Shown here: positions 41,963 through 52,386 of the stretch, in pieces
Numbering within the stretch: position 1 is the stretch's first letter
How the letters are laid out: each line of letters begins with the position of its first letter
Source of the DNA: Pseudopyrenochaeta lycopersici
Taxonomy: Eukaryota; Ascomycota; Dothideomycetes; Pleosporales; Pseudopyrenochaetaceae
NCBI GenBank assembly: GCA_003313425.1
Contig: NHZP01000023.1
Span: 310,001-374,000, forward strand
Length of the DNA stretch: 64,000 bases
Direction of reading: 5' to 3'
Made by a program: the position numbers and the translations under genes
The notes under the pieces: model-generated
The model's input: the letters and a program-made list of their open reading frames with translations, nothing else
Database searches by the model: none
Told to the model about the DNA's origin: nothing

Positions 41963-44626
41963 ATGCGTACCGATAGTCACGGAGATAATCACTTTCGAAC
42001 AGACGAGCAATTCAGAGACAATGATTTATATACAACTTTCAAGTGTGAACATTGTGGCAGAGTTTACTTAGCAGAGAAGGCTCTCAAGGTAAGTTGACTC
42101 AGACTTTCTATCTCTGTTCAAGGCTAATCATTCAAAAGCGACATCTGAATGACCGAAGGTCAAGATGCCTGAAGAACCGGGCTGAAGCTCCGAAGCACAC
42201 GACGAAGTGGTCTTGTCCGCGATGTCATGCACAATTATCGAAGAAGTATTCAACAGAGGTCTGCTCTCATATACCGCGCTGGTTTGTATTCATACTTACC
42301 ACGCGTTCAGCGCCACATAAAGGAAACCTGCTGGAAGGTCTGCGATGGATGCTGCGAGGCTGGATATTTAGAATGCGATGCCCAGCATAAGTGTGGCCCA
42401 TGCACTAACTGCAGTAATGCAGGAAAAGCTTGTACCAAACACACAAAGGCAGTATCAGACTGTGTTGCAATGCGTCTAAGTCCACTTGTTCGACCCAACA
42501 AACCTGTTCCCAAGGCCAAGCGATTCCCAGCAGTTCCAGGCCACACGACCAAGCGCGAAAAGCGAAAAGCAGTCGAGTCACCACAATCTAGTCCAAGGTC
42601 AAAGGATGCATTCAAGCGAAAGGAAAGTATTGGTACAGATAAGAAGGACATACCCCTTCTCACAAGCGAAGCGGTGTCTCTAAACGAAGAACTAGGTAGG
42701 CGAGAAGGGCTCCCCCTGTGCATCGAAAGAATCACTCAGGCTGCCAACAGCCAAGACCATGTGCTTCTAATGGAATGTATTCACATGGTACATTAGCTGT
42801 ATTCGGAATGAAGCTAACATGCTGTGTCCCAGGTCCAGAACTCGGTCACAAACAGGACCTACGCAATCGAATCTCTCCGTTACCCCATGTAGACAGCTGC
42901 CCAAGATTGCAAGGTCCTCTGGGATATATAAATGGAGAAAAATGCGCTCTGCCACTGCCTTCTGAATTCCCTTCAGATCAACGCGGTAGTGGCCCATTCA
43001 CTAGCTTCGCCCAGCCTCAGCACCTGCCTACCCAGGCCCTAGGGCTGTCAGATATGGGACCAGACCAGTTTCTGGCTCGCATGTTGCCTAGTTTGTCCAA
43101 CTACAACTCGTTCGATTCGAAACCTTTCAGTCGGTCGGCATTCGACCACAATTCAAGCAGACACCAGTCCATGCAACAAATGCTTCTTCGTCAAAAGCAA
43201 CATTTGTACAACATGACAGTGACTGCCCAGTATAACTCAGGTTCTATGTTGGGCCAAATTCCTTCGCCATTGTTTCCTCACTCTACAACAAACGTGCCTA
43301 CCGGTCAGAACCATTTCGAAGATATGCATGCTGCCAATATTCCTGTAACGTTTAGCCAGATCCAGAATGACGACATTGAAATGCTTAAAGATGCTCCGGG
43401 TGGGATTCTGAATACATATCCATACAGAGATCTCCCGGCGAATGTGTCTACATTACAGAGGCTTCCACGGCAGCAACCCTTCGAGCGACTCCCGAGCCAG
43501 AATTCCATTCCTGACGCGCAGGAGAACCAGGCTCTCCTAGATCGCGAGATGAGAAATGTTTCACCTCATGAGTCTAAACAGTCGGCCAGTATGCCACTAT
43601 CATTTCAACATCAATTTGACTAACGTTTCCCAGATCACCCGGCAGCGCTCTGCTCCCCCAGCCACCGAGCCTAACAAGGCAATCCTTAAGCTCCAGATCC
43701 ACAGTAATATGTACGATACCGACGGTAACAATATATTCTCCATTCTACGTATCGGTGCCGCTCAGAAGTTTGGGCCTCGCCTGGACGCATATTGCCAGCA
43801 TCGCAATAAACAGTATGGCGTGGATTGGATCTTTATCTACCGCTATCCAGCGCCCACCATCGATGGCAACGCCAGTGAGAAAGTCATTACTATCACTTAC
43901 GATATGAGGCCACAAGATATCAAAGACGATGAATATCCCGACATGGCTATCAGTGACATGGACACCATCTTCGTTAGGAAACCTAGGTCAAGCCTAACTA
44001 CAATGGTCGAGCGTGACGGCATCCAAGTTGGTTCCGCCGATTCTCCTGCTGGCTCACAGGTGTCGCGAGAGGAGCTTGACATCACAAACGAAGAGATGAA
44101 GGATGTACATAACCACATGGACGAAATGTCCTCCATCATCTCGCGCCAGAAGATGACAATGGCGAAACAAGAGAAGGTTATTGTCGAACTGAAAACACGC
44201 AACGCGCAGATGATACAGCTAAATGCGCAGTTGCGGCAGAGTCGGCTCCCTGCTCTCGGCCAGGTCCTTCCGGGGTTTGCTCGTCCTGCTGGAATTCAGC
44301 ATGCTTCGCTCCAGGGCCGTCCCATGCTCGGTCCAAGTCCCCCTTCATTCATGAATCGACTCGAATATGTCCGCGAGCCTATGAAGCCACGTCTCGGTGG
44401 ACAGTTGTCTCCTCTCGATTTCCCCACCTTTTCCGAGGATGAATGTGATGCCCGTCCTACCGGGATTGAAGAGAATCCATTACAGACCCTGGGCCATGAG
44501 TGGTATGCGCCTGGTTGGGATAGGTGGCCTGACAGTGCCCGCCACCAAGGACCTATTCGCCATGCTGCGAGCAAAGTTGCGGATAATCAGAAGTTCGTGA
44601 AAGAAAAGAACGAAGAGCTGAAGTAG
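41963..44626 (+). CDS. Zinc-finger protein with C2H2-like and degenerate Zn2Cys6-like motifs (possible transcription factor)
   Basis: Five exons keep one frame: 41963-42088, 42139-42258, 42311-42776, 42833-43557, 43634-44626, giving 809 residues. The N-terminus has FKCEHCGRVYLAEKALKRHL followed by RRSRC, so a zinc finger of C-x2-C-x12-H type; then SCPRCHAQLSKKY..RHIKETC; then a cysteine cluster (VCDGCCEAGYLEC, HKCGPCTNC, SNAGKAC) that spaces like an altered Zn2Cys6 binuclear cluster. A basic stretch (KPVPKAKRFP, TTKREKRKAVE) suggests nuclear import. The middle is Gln/Ser/Pro-rich and disordered; the C-terminal part (LKLQIHSNMYDTDGNNIFSI, YGVDWIFIYRYPAP) looks folded and is followed by a coiled-coil-like helix around EMSSIISRQKMTMAKQEKV. 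The last intron (donor GTTTCA) is the weakest; if absent, there would be two genes, the first ending at 43623. Confidence 0.65.
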
Positions 44627-45522
44627 GACTGTGATGGTAGGTGCAATATCATCAACTACCTCACTTTCGTCAAGGTCGATATCAACCAGATGACTCAAAA
44701 GCAGGTGCTTTGCCTGTTCTACTCATTCTCGAACACGAATTCCTCGATTTAAATTCCTTTCTCTCCTGGCGTAGCGTCATACGGCTCGAATCTTGCAAAG
44801 CTTCATCAGAACGGTAACTAGTAGTGCAAGGCCAACACAAGATGGCATAATTTGTCCTGAGATGTTCTGCGCAGACTGTCGCAGACTAAAGAGTTTCTTT
44901 ACTCTGAATGCACATGTTAGTCATGGAACTTCTGCACCATATGATACTGTCCATCTTAAAATCCCCTCGTATCGTATGACAGATGTGTAAACATGATCGA
45001 TGGGATTGTGTACATGGTATTAGCTACGCATAACAAGGTATATGTAACATACATACAATAGTTTCCCGGTGTTCACAACTCTCGCTAGGTTTCTCATCGT
45101 TTTGCAGTTGCGTGACACCCCCCAAAGCCCCAACATGGGACCTGCGCTCCTTCAGGATCTACAATACTACTTCTGTGTCTCCTCGCATGAACGGTGCAGA
45201 TCAGCAATACTCATTACTAGTCAAGTTTCGCCCAGCTCGTTATCAACGTGACTTTCCAAGATCACGATGTAGTGCGCTTTATCTGGTGTGAAAAGCAGGC
45301 CATGTAGCCTTTGTTTGCAACTCTGACGTCAAAGCAAATACTACCAAAAATCGAGGGTAATTTATCCAAACACCAGCTATCTTGATCTCCTAAATCTCAC
45401 AATCACCACATCCACCGTCTTTTTTTCGCTAATACAAGTCTCGGCTTATTAGAGTCGTAGCAGCCTGTTCAATACCCAATTTCCCTGGATTTCATTTTCA
45501 AACGTCCAGCGCAACGTTCAAG
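44627..45522. other. Intergenic, nothing supported
   Basis: About 900 bp between two plus-strand genes. A small AT-rich part lies near 45000-45060. No supported ORF. Confidence 0.5.
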
Positions 45523-46176
45523 ATGCTTTCACGCGCAACCCGAGTCGCTCGCGCAAATGCTGTGAAGAGGGGATTTAGTACAACGAACACTATGCGAGCA
45601 TCGAATACGAAGCACAGAGATGAAGGGCTGCGCGCCCTTCGCCTCGGCGCGAAGCGCGATCCAGAACTATACGTTCGTTCACTATCCTACTTTTTCATAC
45701 CTACCCATCACAGCGCTAATAACTCCCTCAGCCCCTCTACATTGTCACGGCTGCAGTGTTCGCATGGGCAGGGTGGCGCTTTGTCCAGTCCCCCACCGGG
45801 AGCGACTACTCTGCAGTAGCAACTGTGCCTGATTCCGAGCCGTGGAAGGAAGGCGCCGATGGTTCGGGGGGAAAGTACAAGTACCATCCGTACAACGATG
45901 CCAAACAGCCAGCAAAGGATGCGCCGAGTGCGCTGAATAGCGTTGTGATTCCTAACGTGACACTGCCTCGGGTATGTATAATTATGCGACCTTTGACGGG
46001 TGAGTATGGAGGAGAAAGCTAACGGGAGATAGCATCTGCATGAGCAGTATAATAAGTGGGGGAAGCCAGAATACGATTATAGCGGCGGAGGGAAGTACGA
46101 AGGCTTATCAGAAGGGAAGCAGAAGACGCAGAATATTGCCACGGGACATCTTAAGCATGGATCCAATGATGCGTAG
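45523..46176 (+). CDS. MLRQ/NDUFA4-like small mitochondrial membrane protein
   Basis: Exons 45523-45672, 45732-45971 and 46033-46176 give 177 residues; introns have GTTCGT..CTCAG and GTATGT..GATAG ends and keep the frame. The N-terminus is Arg/Ser-rich without acid residues (MLSRATRVARANAVKRGF), as in a mitochondrial presequence. Then RDPELYPLYIVTAAVFAWAGW forms one membrane span and EPWKEG..YKYHPY follows, which matches the MLRQ (NDUFA4/B12D-type) pattern HPxLIPLxxxxG..NPxxSW..PEPWxK..YKxY. Members are subunits or assembly partners of respiratory complexes in the inner membrane. The Gly/Lys-rich C-terminus (GKPEYDYSGGGKYEG) is longer than in animals. Family assignment is from motif order only. 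Confidence 0.7.
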
Positions 46177-46395
46177 ACTTGACGCGTATCGTACAATTCT
46201 AGGACAGTAAGAAATGCCTCTACCTCAAATATGTAAAAAGACTGCCTCAAATCCAGTATCGGATTGATGATAGTAGTTGACCCATAATTGGGCAATAGTA
46301 ATGCAGTGGTATCCAACTTCAAAAACGCCAAATTACAATGCTCATGCCAGTCTAGCCAAACGCCCAATCGATGTGTAATATGTGTGATAGAGCGC

Positions 46396-47580
46396 CTAAT
46401 CCATATCGTAGCCCTTCTCTTCCTTGCACTTGACATGTATAATCTCCGTCTTGCCGTGCCCATCAACGACCAGCGCTGTGAGGCGTTGACCATTCACGCA
46501 TCCGGTGTCGAGGCCGTAAGTGTATTCTTGTATATTCAGTCCTCGCTTTCGATTGTGTCCGTATATGACGGTGGTACGCTTGTCTTCGTGCAGTTTCTTC
46601 TGCCTGTGGTTCCAAAATTTCTCCCATGGCGTCCCGTCATGTTTTGAGGAAGGGATGCGTGTCTTTAGGTCGATGGTTCGCATGTTCATTACGTGAAAAG
46701 GATCTTGGTGCTTGAGCGGTACGTCGGGAACAAGGCCGGCGTGGACAGCGACAAGGGAACCGAGGTTGGGAACGGTGCCTACGCGGAGGATGACAGGGCA
46801 CTGTTGCATGAAAGAAATTTCCGACTTGGTGAATTTTTTAGCGAGTCTGCGCAACTTGTAGTCGCCTTGCGAGTGTGAGGCTTCATCGACGAACTCGGGG
46901 GCGTGGTCAGAGGACTCATGTGGTCCAGGAAGGGATGCGAGATGCGATTGCTCCATCTCAGCGACGGAGAGCAGTACTTTGTCTTCCCAGTTGCCACGAA
47001 CACAAGAAGCGCCGAGCTTCTGTGCGAGCTTGATGACGCCGGGAGAGTCCGGGCCTTTGGCAATCATGTCGCCAGTCAAGACGAGATGATCGTGCTTATG
47101 GTCGAATCCAACCTTGTCCAACAAATGCTCCAGCTCTTCCCGACACCCGTGCACATCGCCAACAAAGACGAGCCTGCTATGCTTCTTAGGCAAGTGCTGC
47201 TGGTCCATGTCCCTGACCTGGATCATGCCGTTGAACTCTGGGCGCACGTTATTCCCGTAGTGCATTGCCGGTGTGGTGTCCATATCCCTCAACTCCTGCC
47301 TGTACGCAGCAAGCCGCGGCCCAAAGTATACCCACCAGCTGATGAGGAAGAGGAATGCGACGGTGAAATAGGCGGACGAGTAGCGCTTGATCCGGCGCGG
47401 AATGCGATCAGTCGTGCGTGCGTATGTTGCCTGCCACTTGGCGGGAATCAGGAAGTCGTCTTCTCGGCCGTAGAAACCGTCTTCTTCGTCGGACACATCC
47501 AAGTCGTTGCGGTTGTCGGGGATGAGGTCGATGAGTGGTGGTGGGCGGTTTTGTGCACGGTGGTGATCGCGATACGTCAT
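46396..47580 (-). CDS. Calcineurin-like phosphoesterase, Ppn2-like endopolyphosphatase
   Basis: One exon, 394 residues, starting at ATG 47580 (MTYRDHHRAQN). A cytosolic acidic N-terminus is followed by a membrane anchor (about residues 70-88, AYFTVAFLFLISWWVYFG), then the phosphoesterase domain with the full metal-binding set: LVFVGDVHGC, LVLTGDMIAKGPDS, VRGNWEDKVL, LVAVHAGL and TTVIYGHN. The layout matches yeast Ppn2 (YNL217W), a zinc-dependent vacuolar endopolyphosphatase reached through a single N-terminal anchor. The enzyme would cut inorganic polyphosphate chains inside the vacuole. All ligand residues are present and the frame is intact. It is divergent from the GTPase-like gene at 48261. 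Confidence 0.85.
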   Translation of the reverse strand: MTYRDHHRAQNRPPPLIDLIPDNRNDLDVSDEEDGFYGREDDFLIPAKWQATYARTTDRIPRRIKRYSSAYFTVAFLFLISWWVYFGPRLAAYRQELRDMDTTPAMHYGNNVRPEFNGMIQVRDMDQQHLPKKHSRLVFVGDVHGCREELEHLLDKVGFDHKHDHLVLTGDMIAKGPDSPGVIKLAQKLGASCVRGNWEDKVLLSVAEMEQSHLASLPGPHESSDHAPEFVDEASHSQGDYKLRRLAKKFTKSEISFMQQCPVILRVGTVPNLGSLVAVHAGLVPDVPLKHQDPFHVMNMRTIDLKTRIPSSKHDGTPWEKFWNHRQKKLHEDKRTTVIYGHNRKRGLNIQEYTYGLDTGCVNGQRLTALVVDGHGKTEIIHVKCKEEKGYDMD

Positions 47581-48260
47581 TGCTACGCTTTGTGCAGCGC
47601 GAGGAACGCGATTCGGCGCGGGTCGCAAAGTGGAAATATTTGCACGCTTCGGTCGAGGACGACGAAAAAGAACAAGTATGCAAGCGTAGTGATGCGTGGG
47701 CAATCGAGGGGCAGGCGTGTCGTGCTTGTCTCAGTATTTATGGCTGAGAAGGCATTTCCCCGAGCGCTCCTGTCGCCTTTGCAGTTGTGACCTGAAGGAA
47801 TGACCTGGTGAGGGCGTCTGGGGCCAAACGAGCGTCAGGCGCGTTCCAACCTTCCAATCTTGTTGCGGGTCGACGATGAAGGCGAGGAGCCCTCGAGACA
47901 CTGCCCCTGCCGTTGGAGAGAGTGGTAAGCCCATCTAACCGTCTTTGTGATCGTTCCAGCGTTGACGTCGATCGGACTTGGCGGTGAAGAGCCGCTAGCT
48001 CCGGGGTTAGTCTGCGCCATGTGCACAAGCAGAGTCGTGGCTTGCTGGCCAATCTTAGAAACGCGCAATTCCGACACCACAAACAAGGTGAGGGAATATG
48101 GTATTTTATACTTCCGTAATCGGCTGCAAACCAGTAGTACTCTTCTGAGCCTAGCGCTGCTCCAGGCAGTCACCTTCATAATCATCTACGTTAATACGTA
48201 CTTGTCCTAACATGTGCGGATCGCCCCTTCTTGTTCACCGTTCACAAAACATTCAGCAAA
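47581..48260. promoter_or_regulatory. Divergent promoter region, polyphosphatase/GTPase-like
   Basis: About 680 bp between start codons. The overlapping ORFs on either strand show no motif. Confidence 0.35.
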
Positions 48261-49053
48261 ATGATTCTCACAAACCGTAAATACAAAAAGAGCTCTGCCG
48301 ACGTTGTCGTCTTCGGTGAATCGGGCGCAGGAAAGACATGCTTCTGCGACATGGTAATCTTCACTGGCATCCCATCATTTCCTCATATGATCGTCTTCTC
48401 ACATGCCACAGTTCATCGACGGCAAGCCTTTCATCCTATACGATTCCATTGCGCCCGATATACGCCGACGGAAACTACTCATTGACGAAGAGCTCTGGTC
48501 TGTCGGCTTGATGGATCTTAACTCCACCTTACTCATAGAAAAAGACCAGAACTTCAGCCCTGGGTTCTTCCATATCAGTGTTCGTAGGGCACTAGGTATC
48601 GTGTTAGTGTACGACATTACGAGCAAGGCGAGTTTCGACAATGTCACTGCGCATGCGTACGCGTACGTGTGCACGCATCGAACGTCGGAGACTAAGCAAG
48701 GGGAACAGTATTTAACTGGCAGCCAGAGGTTTGGATGCGTACTCGTGGGAACTAAGGCAGATGTTGTAAGAACTGACCCCGGTAAGCGTCAAGTCAGGCA
48801 AGAAATGGCAGAGCAGTGGGCACAAAGTCAAGGGTTCAAGCACTTTGAGGTGAACACAAACGTCAGAGGGGAGGTCGAAAGCGCTGTAGAAGCACTTGTA
48901 AAGAACATGCGGAGGGTGAGGGCATGTGATGCTGAGGAAATTGAAGAGAGAAAGAGAATAGACAGTGCAGAACAGAAATCAAAGAACCAAGGGCAGGCAA
49001 CCAGGACATCATTCAGCAGTTCCATTATGCAAGCCTTTCGAACACCAAATTAA
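48261..49053 (+). CDS. Ras-like small GTPase with degenerate switch II
   Basis: Exons 48261-48353 and 48412-49053 give 244 residues; the 58-nt intron falls right after the P-loop helix. The P-loop is intact (VVVFGESGAGKT). Later blocks follow the Ras order: FILYDSIAPDIRRRKLLID (switch I-like), then VGLMDLNSTLL where DTAGQE is expected, ALGIVLVYDITSKASFDNV, VGTKADV in place of NKxD, and HFEVNTNVRGEVE near the SAK position. The C-terminus is charged and ends FRTPN with no CAAX box, so prenylation is not expected. Without the switch II Gly and Gln, catalysis by the usual mechanism is doubtful, so it may bind nucleotide without cycling normally. The Ras fold is clear; the role is unknown. Confidence 0.75.
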
Positions 49054-49424
49054 CATCCAATAATTAATATAAAATTCGGTTTTGTAGCCAGTAGGAAGCC
49101 AGATCATCTTTGCGTGGTCCTTTGACCTCTTCGTCTTTCGCCTTGCGGCAACCACGCTGGGTGGCTCTGGACTCACCATTTCGGAACATCCTAAAACCAG
49201 CCACAGGATCTATAGATTCTAATGGATAACTCAAATACACCCGCGGGCACCGTCGCCATCAATGACGTCGTGTCGGAATTAGGTCCGCACGCCAGTACAT
49301 CATCCGAACCACATACATAGGCGACGATTGAGCCAAATTAAAGAGGCCCCCGATGATTCAATATTTTCCTTACTCATAAATTTCAAGTGTTTGATTAAAC
49401 TTTTTCAAGTACAGATCAACCAAC
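49054..49424. other. Intergenic, nothing supported
   Basis: Short spacer between the GTPase-like gene and the GST, presumed 3' and 5' flanks. Confidence 0.5.
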
Positions 49425-50102
49425 ATGACCACCAGCATGGAGCCACTCACCCTCATATCCGCCACCCCTTCGCCCTTTGCCCGCATGAACCGCATCGCAT
49501 TAGCCCTAAAAGCCATCCCCTTCACGGTCAAGAATGAAATACCCTGGGAATCCACAACCGAGACTCCAAAATACAATCCGTTGGAAAAGCTGCCCATCCT
49601 CCTCTTCCCTGATGACAGGCCGCCCGTCTATGACAGTGCACACATCCAAGAGTACATTGTGCGCAAATTCCAAGACCGTGGGCCAAAGCTGATTACGGGC
49701 GATTTAGACCAGGATCTGGAGATTCGGCAGATCGTCGTGCTGAGCGAGGGGTGCCTGGATGCAATTGTGATTATGCGCTTTGAGAACCGGCGCGACGAAG
49801 CGGTGCGCTCGAAGCCGTGGATGAACCGACAAAATCGCAAGATTGACGGTGCGATGCGGGCCTTCAACGACATGGTGTCTGAGCGGAAGAAAACCGGGAA
49901 CGAGTACCTTGTGAGCGAAGACTTGACCATTGCGGATATCGCAGTCGTTTGCACAATTGGCTTCATCGACTTTGCCGGGATGCGACCGGGCTGGAAGACA
50001 AAGTATGAAAATCTGGCGGCGTGGTTTGACAAGTTGGATGCAAGGAAAGAGTTCAAGGAGACGAGGCCGGTTATGTTTGACTTGAAGGAGACTGTTGTGT
50101 AG
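49425..50102 (+). CDS. Glutathione S-transferase-like protein
   Basis: One exon, 225 residues. The N-terminal thioredoxin-like part reads LTLISATPSPFARMNRIALALK, with the NPLEKLPILLF cis-Pro loop and VYDSAHIQEYI (glutathione-contacting Ser region, here DSAHI in place of the common ESxxI). The C-terminal helical part includes SEDLTIADIAVVCTIGFIDF, the hallmark LTxADIA motif. The Ser in SATPSPFAR could serve as the catalytic residue of the Ser/Cys-type fungal GSTs. It would conjugate or reduce small electrophiles in the cytosol. The gene is convergent with the flavin monooxygenase, 55 bp apart. Confidence 0.85.
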   Translation: MTTSMEPLTLISATPSPFARMNRIALALKAIPFTVKNEIPWESTTETPKYNPLEKLPILLFPDDRPPVYDSAHIQEYIVRKFQDRGPKLITGDLDQDLEIRQIVVLSEGCLDAIVIMRFENRRDEAVRSKPWMNRQNRKIDGAMRAFNDMVSERKKTGNEYLVSEDLTIADIAVVCTIGFIDFAGMRPGWKTKYENLAAWFDKLDARKEFKETRPVMFDLKETVV

Positions 50103-50156
50103 CGTTCCTACTACTCAACTGAACCAAGTCGATTTGCGTGCACATGACTCCTATCT

Positions 50157-51911
50157 CTACAAATTCTTCTTATCCTCGCCCTGCGTTCTCACCAGGTACT
50201 CATCTAACATGCCCTTAAGCCACTTTGCACTCATGTTGCCAAACAAACCCCTCGCCTTAGCCATCCTCCCCATGCCGAGATCCTCGAGTAACTGATCCGT
50301 ATACGGGACAGCGTCGAAGAAGAAGAAACTCCCCCTCTGCCCTTTTGCCGGATATCGTCGCTTCATCCACGCATTCACCAGCGCGACTTCGTTCCTCATC
50401 TGCCCTGGATTGGGCAACTTGATATGGCCGTCGAACACTGCGGTTGCATACAGGGACTGAATCTCAGAGTTGTAAGTGTGGTTTGCGAAATTTGTGCGTC
50501 CGAGGAATGCTATCGTTGGAGTGGTGGATGATGTTGGGAAGATGGAACGGTACAGACGAAATGGCGTTGTTCCTGCCGCCTTCTTGTAATACAACGGCTG
50601 TTTGGCGAAGTTGGGAAAACGCCGCATAACCTCAGCGTCTGCTTCCTTCTCTAATAGCACCCACTTGTCTACCTCGTCTTCGCTGCCAGAGGTACTGACG
50701 GGCAGTGATGAAATGGTTGTTGCAAGACCGAGCGAAGCAGATGTTTGAGCGCCGATATAGGGCGTTGTTTCGTGCCATCCCGTTGCGTACACAATGATGT
50801 CTGCTTTGATAGTAGTTCCATCGTGGAGTATAATATCGGTTGGTGAAATTTGGTCAATGTCCTGCCGGTAGACTTTAACTTTCGAAGCGATGATGTCGAA
50901 GAAATCGGGTCGCTGGTTGATACCACTGCTGGATATCTGCCAGAACAATGGACCATCTGGCGTTAAATTTGCGAACCCGTTCTCTTTCGCCGTTGCGTCC
51001 TTTCGGTTGTACTTTGCGCGCCCGTAAACATCGCTTTGCACTCCCATCCAGAGAAGGCTCAGGAATATCCGGCCGATGCTGGTTAGATAGAGAAACCAAG
51101 TCCACCAATTTTGAGGTGTGTAGATGCATCCTGTGACGGTAGACATAAAACTGGTATGAAACGCAGCGTTCGAGCTGCTGTATTTCTTGACTGGGGCATC
51201 GGCCGGAAGATACGCAGCTGGCCCATTCCCGCTTTTGCGAATAACCCAATGTACTTCTTTAAGCCCAGATTTGGCACACGCATAAGCTACATCTCCTGCA
51301 GACTTGCCACCGCCGACGATAACGACACGGTTTCCTGGCTTTAAAATGGTGGACGATTGCCGACCGAAGTCTTTGGAATGAATTTGCAAGCCGTCAAACG
51401 ATTTTGCACCGTTGATTTGTGGTATATTGGGGAACGAGGTAAGTCCTGTAGCGTCGATGACTTTTTTGGCCGCATACTTCCCTCCAGAGCTCGTCGTAGC
51501 TTTCCAAACCTCACCTTCCTTCCACAGTCTTTTCACCCCTGAACTACACACAATCCTCTCCCTCAAACTCTTCCCCTCGAATACATGATCATCCATATAC
51601 TGTTCCAAGTACTTTGCGAAATATTTCGCAGGGAAATGTTCGTAATACGTCTCTTCACCTTCGGGCAAATTAAGAGCTTTGTCAGAGTACTCCCAGACCT
51701 CCAGTGGCGACTGCGTGAAGAAATGTGGATACATGCGCTCTTTGCTCCATACGCCTCCAGGACTTTCACCGGCTTCTAGGGCGAGAACTTCGTGTGTTGG
51801 ATGTATGCTAAGGTAGGTTCGTAGAGCTTGAACACCATAGATACCTGTGCCGATTATGAGGAGATCGAGTGGTTCATCAAGCTTGCGCCGTTCTTGTGCA
51901 TTCGAAGCCAT
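50157..51911 (-). CDS. FAD-dependent monooxygenase (FMO-like)
   Basis: One exon, 584 residues from ATG 51911 (MASNAQERRK). The FAD-binding Rossmann motif is LLIIGTGIYGVQAL near residue 20. A second dinucleotide motif for NADPH reads VVIVGGGKSAGDVAY. Between them are the flavin-contact block GESPGGVWSKERMYP and an FMO-signature-like segment (SFDGLQIHSKDF, cf. FxGxxxHxxx[Y/F]). Later, DIIVYATGWHETTP matches the conserved ATG motif. These enzymes hydroxylate N or S atoms or insert oxygen at ketones using NADPH and O2. The C-terminal part (SLYATAVFDGHIKLP, NAWMKRRYP) is as in fungal members. Substrate is unknown. It lies tail-to-tail with a GST and upstream of the RTA1-like gene's 3' end. Confidence 0.9.
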   Translation of the reverse strand: MASNAQERRKLDEPLDLLIIGTGIYGVQALRTYLSIHPTHEVLALEAGESPGGVWSKERMYPHFFTQSPLEVWEYSDKALNLPEGEETYYEHFPAKYFAKYLEQYMDDHVFEGKSLRERIVCSSGVKRLWKEGEVWKATTSSGGKYAAKKVIDATGLTSFPNIPQINGAKSFDGLQIHSKDFGRQSSTILKPGNRVVIVGGGKSAGDVAYACAKSGLKEVHWVIRKSGNGPAAYLPADAPVKKYSSSNAAFHTSFMSTVTGCIYTPQNWWTWFLYLTSIGRIFLSLLWMGVQSDVYGRAKYNRKDATAKENGFANLTPDGPLFWQISSSGINQRPDFFDIIASKVKVYRQDIDQISPTDIILHDGTTIKADIIVYATGWHETTPYIGAQTSASLGLATTISSLPVSTSGSEDEVDKWVLLEKEADAEVMRRFPNFAKQPLYYKKAAGTTPFRLYRSIFPTSSTTPTIAFLGRTNFANHTYNSEIQSLYATAVFDGHIKLPNPGQMRNEVALVNAWMKRRYPAKGQRGSFFFFDAVPYTDQLLEDLGMGRMAKARGLFGNMSAKWLKGMLDEYLVRTQGEDKKNL

Positions 51912-52386
51912 GATTTGATAAGCGGCGATTTGCACTCGGTTACACCAATGTGGTGGTTGGAAACAGAAGCTGTATTAAGGGTGTTCTTATGTTCTTGACA
52001 AGCGTGTATCCCCCTCTCCAGCTGAGCGATGTGGCGCTGTAATCTGGAACCCCTAGCTCCGATGCGATTGCTTTGTTCAGCCGCTTTGGTGAATCCTCGC
52101 CAAATTCTCCAATCATGGGCTACTCTTCGCGATCAGCTGGTTGGGGACCAAAGAAATACAATCACTAGTCAGCGGACCCTGGTCTTGAAACCTTTAGTTT
52201 CCTGTTTCGGCGAACAATGTGTGTACTGGTACATGACTTCATAGGTCTCGACCGCAACGCGAACACTCTTGGCCTCATGATTCGCTGCAACATCAACTTT
52301 GATATCATTTCATTTCTCTTTCTCACTTCTTAAACCGTCTTGTAAAAACCCAGATAGTGTAAAGCTCGGTTACGTCACAAGCCAGA
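51912..52386. other. Promoter region of the monooxygenase
   Basis: About 475 bp between the monooxygenase start and the 3' end of the RTA1-like gene. No ORF is supported. Confidence 0.45.

Noticed and set aside
46903..47790. 295-codon plus-strand ORF
   Set aside because: It is the antisense shadow of the polyphosphatase gene, which has intact catalytic motifs.
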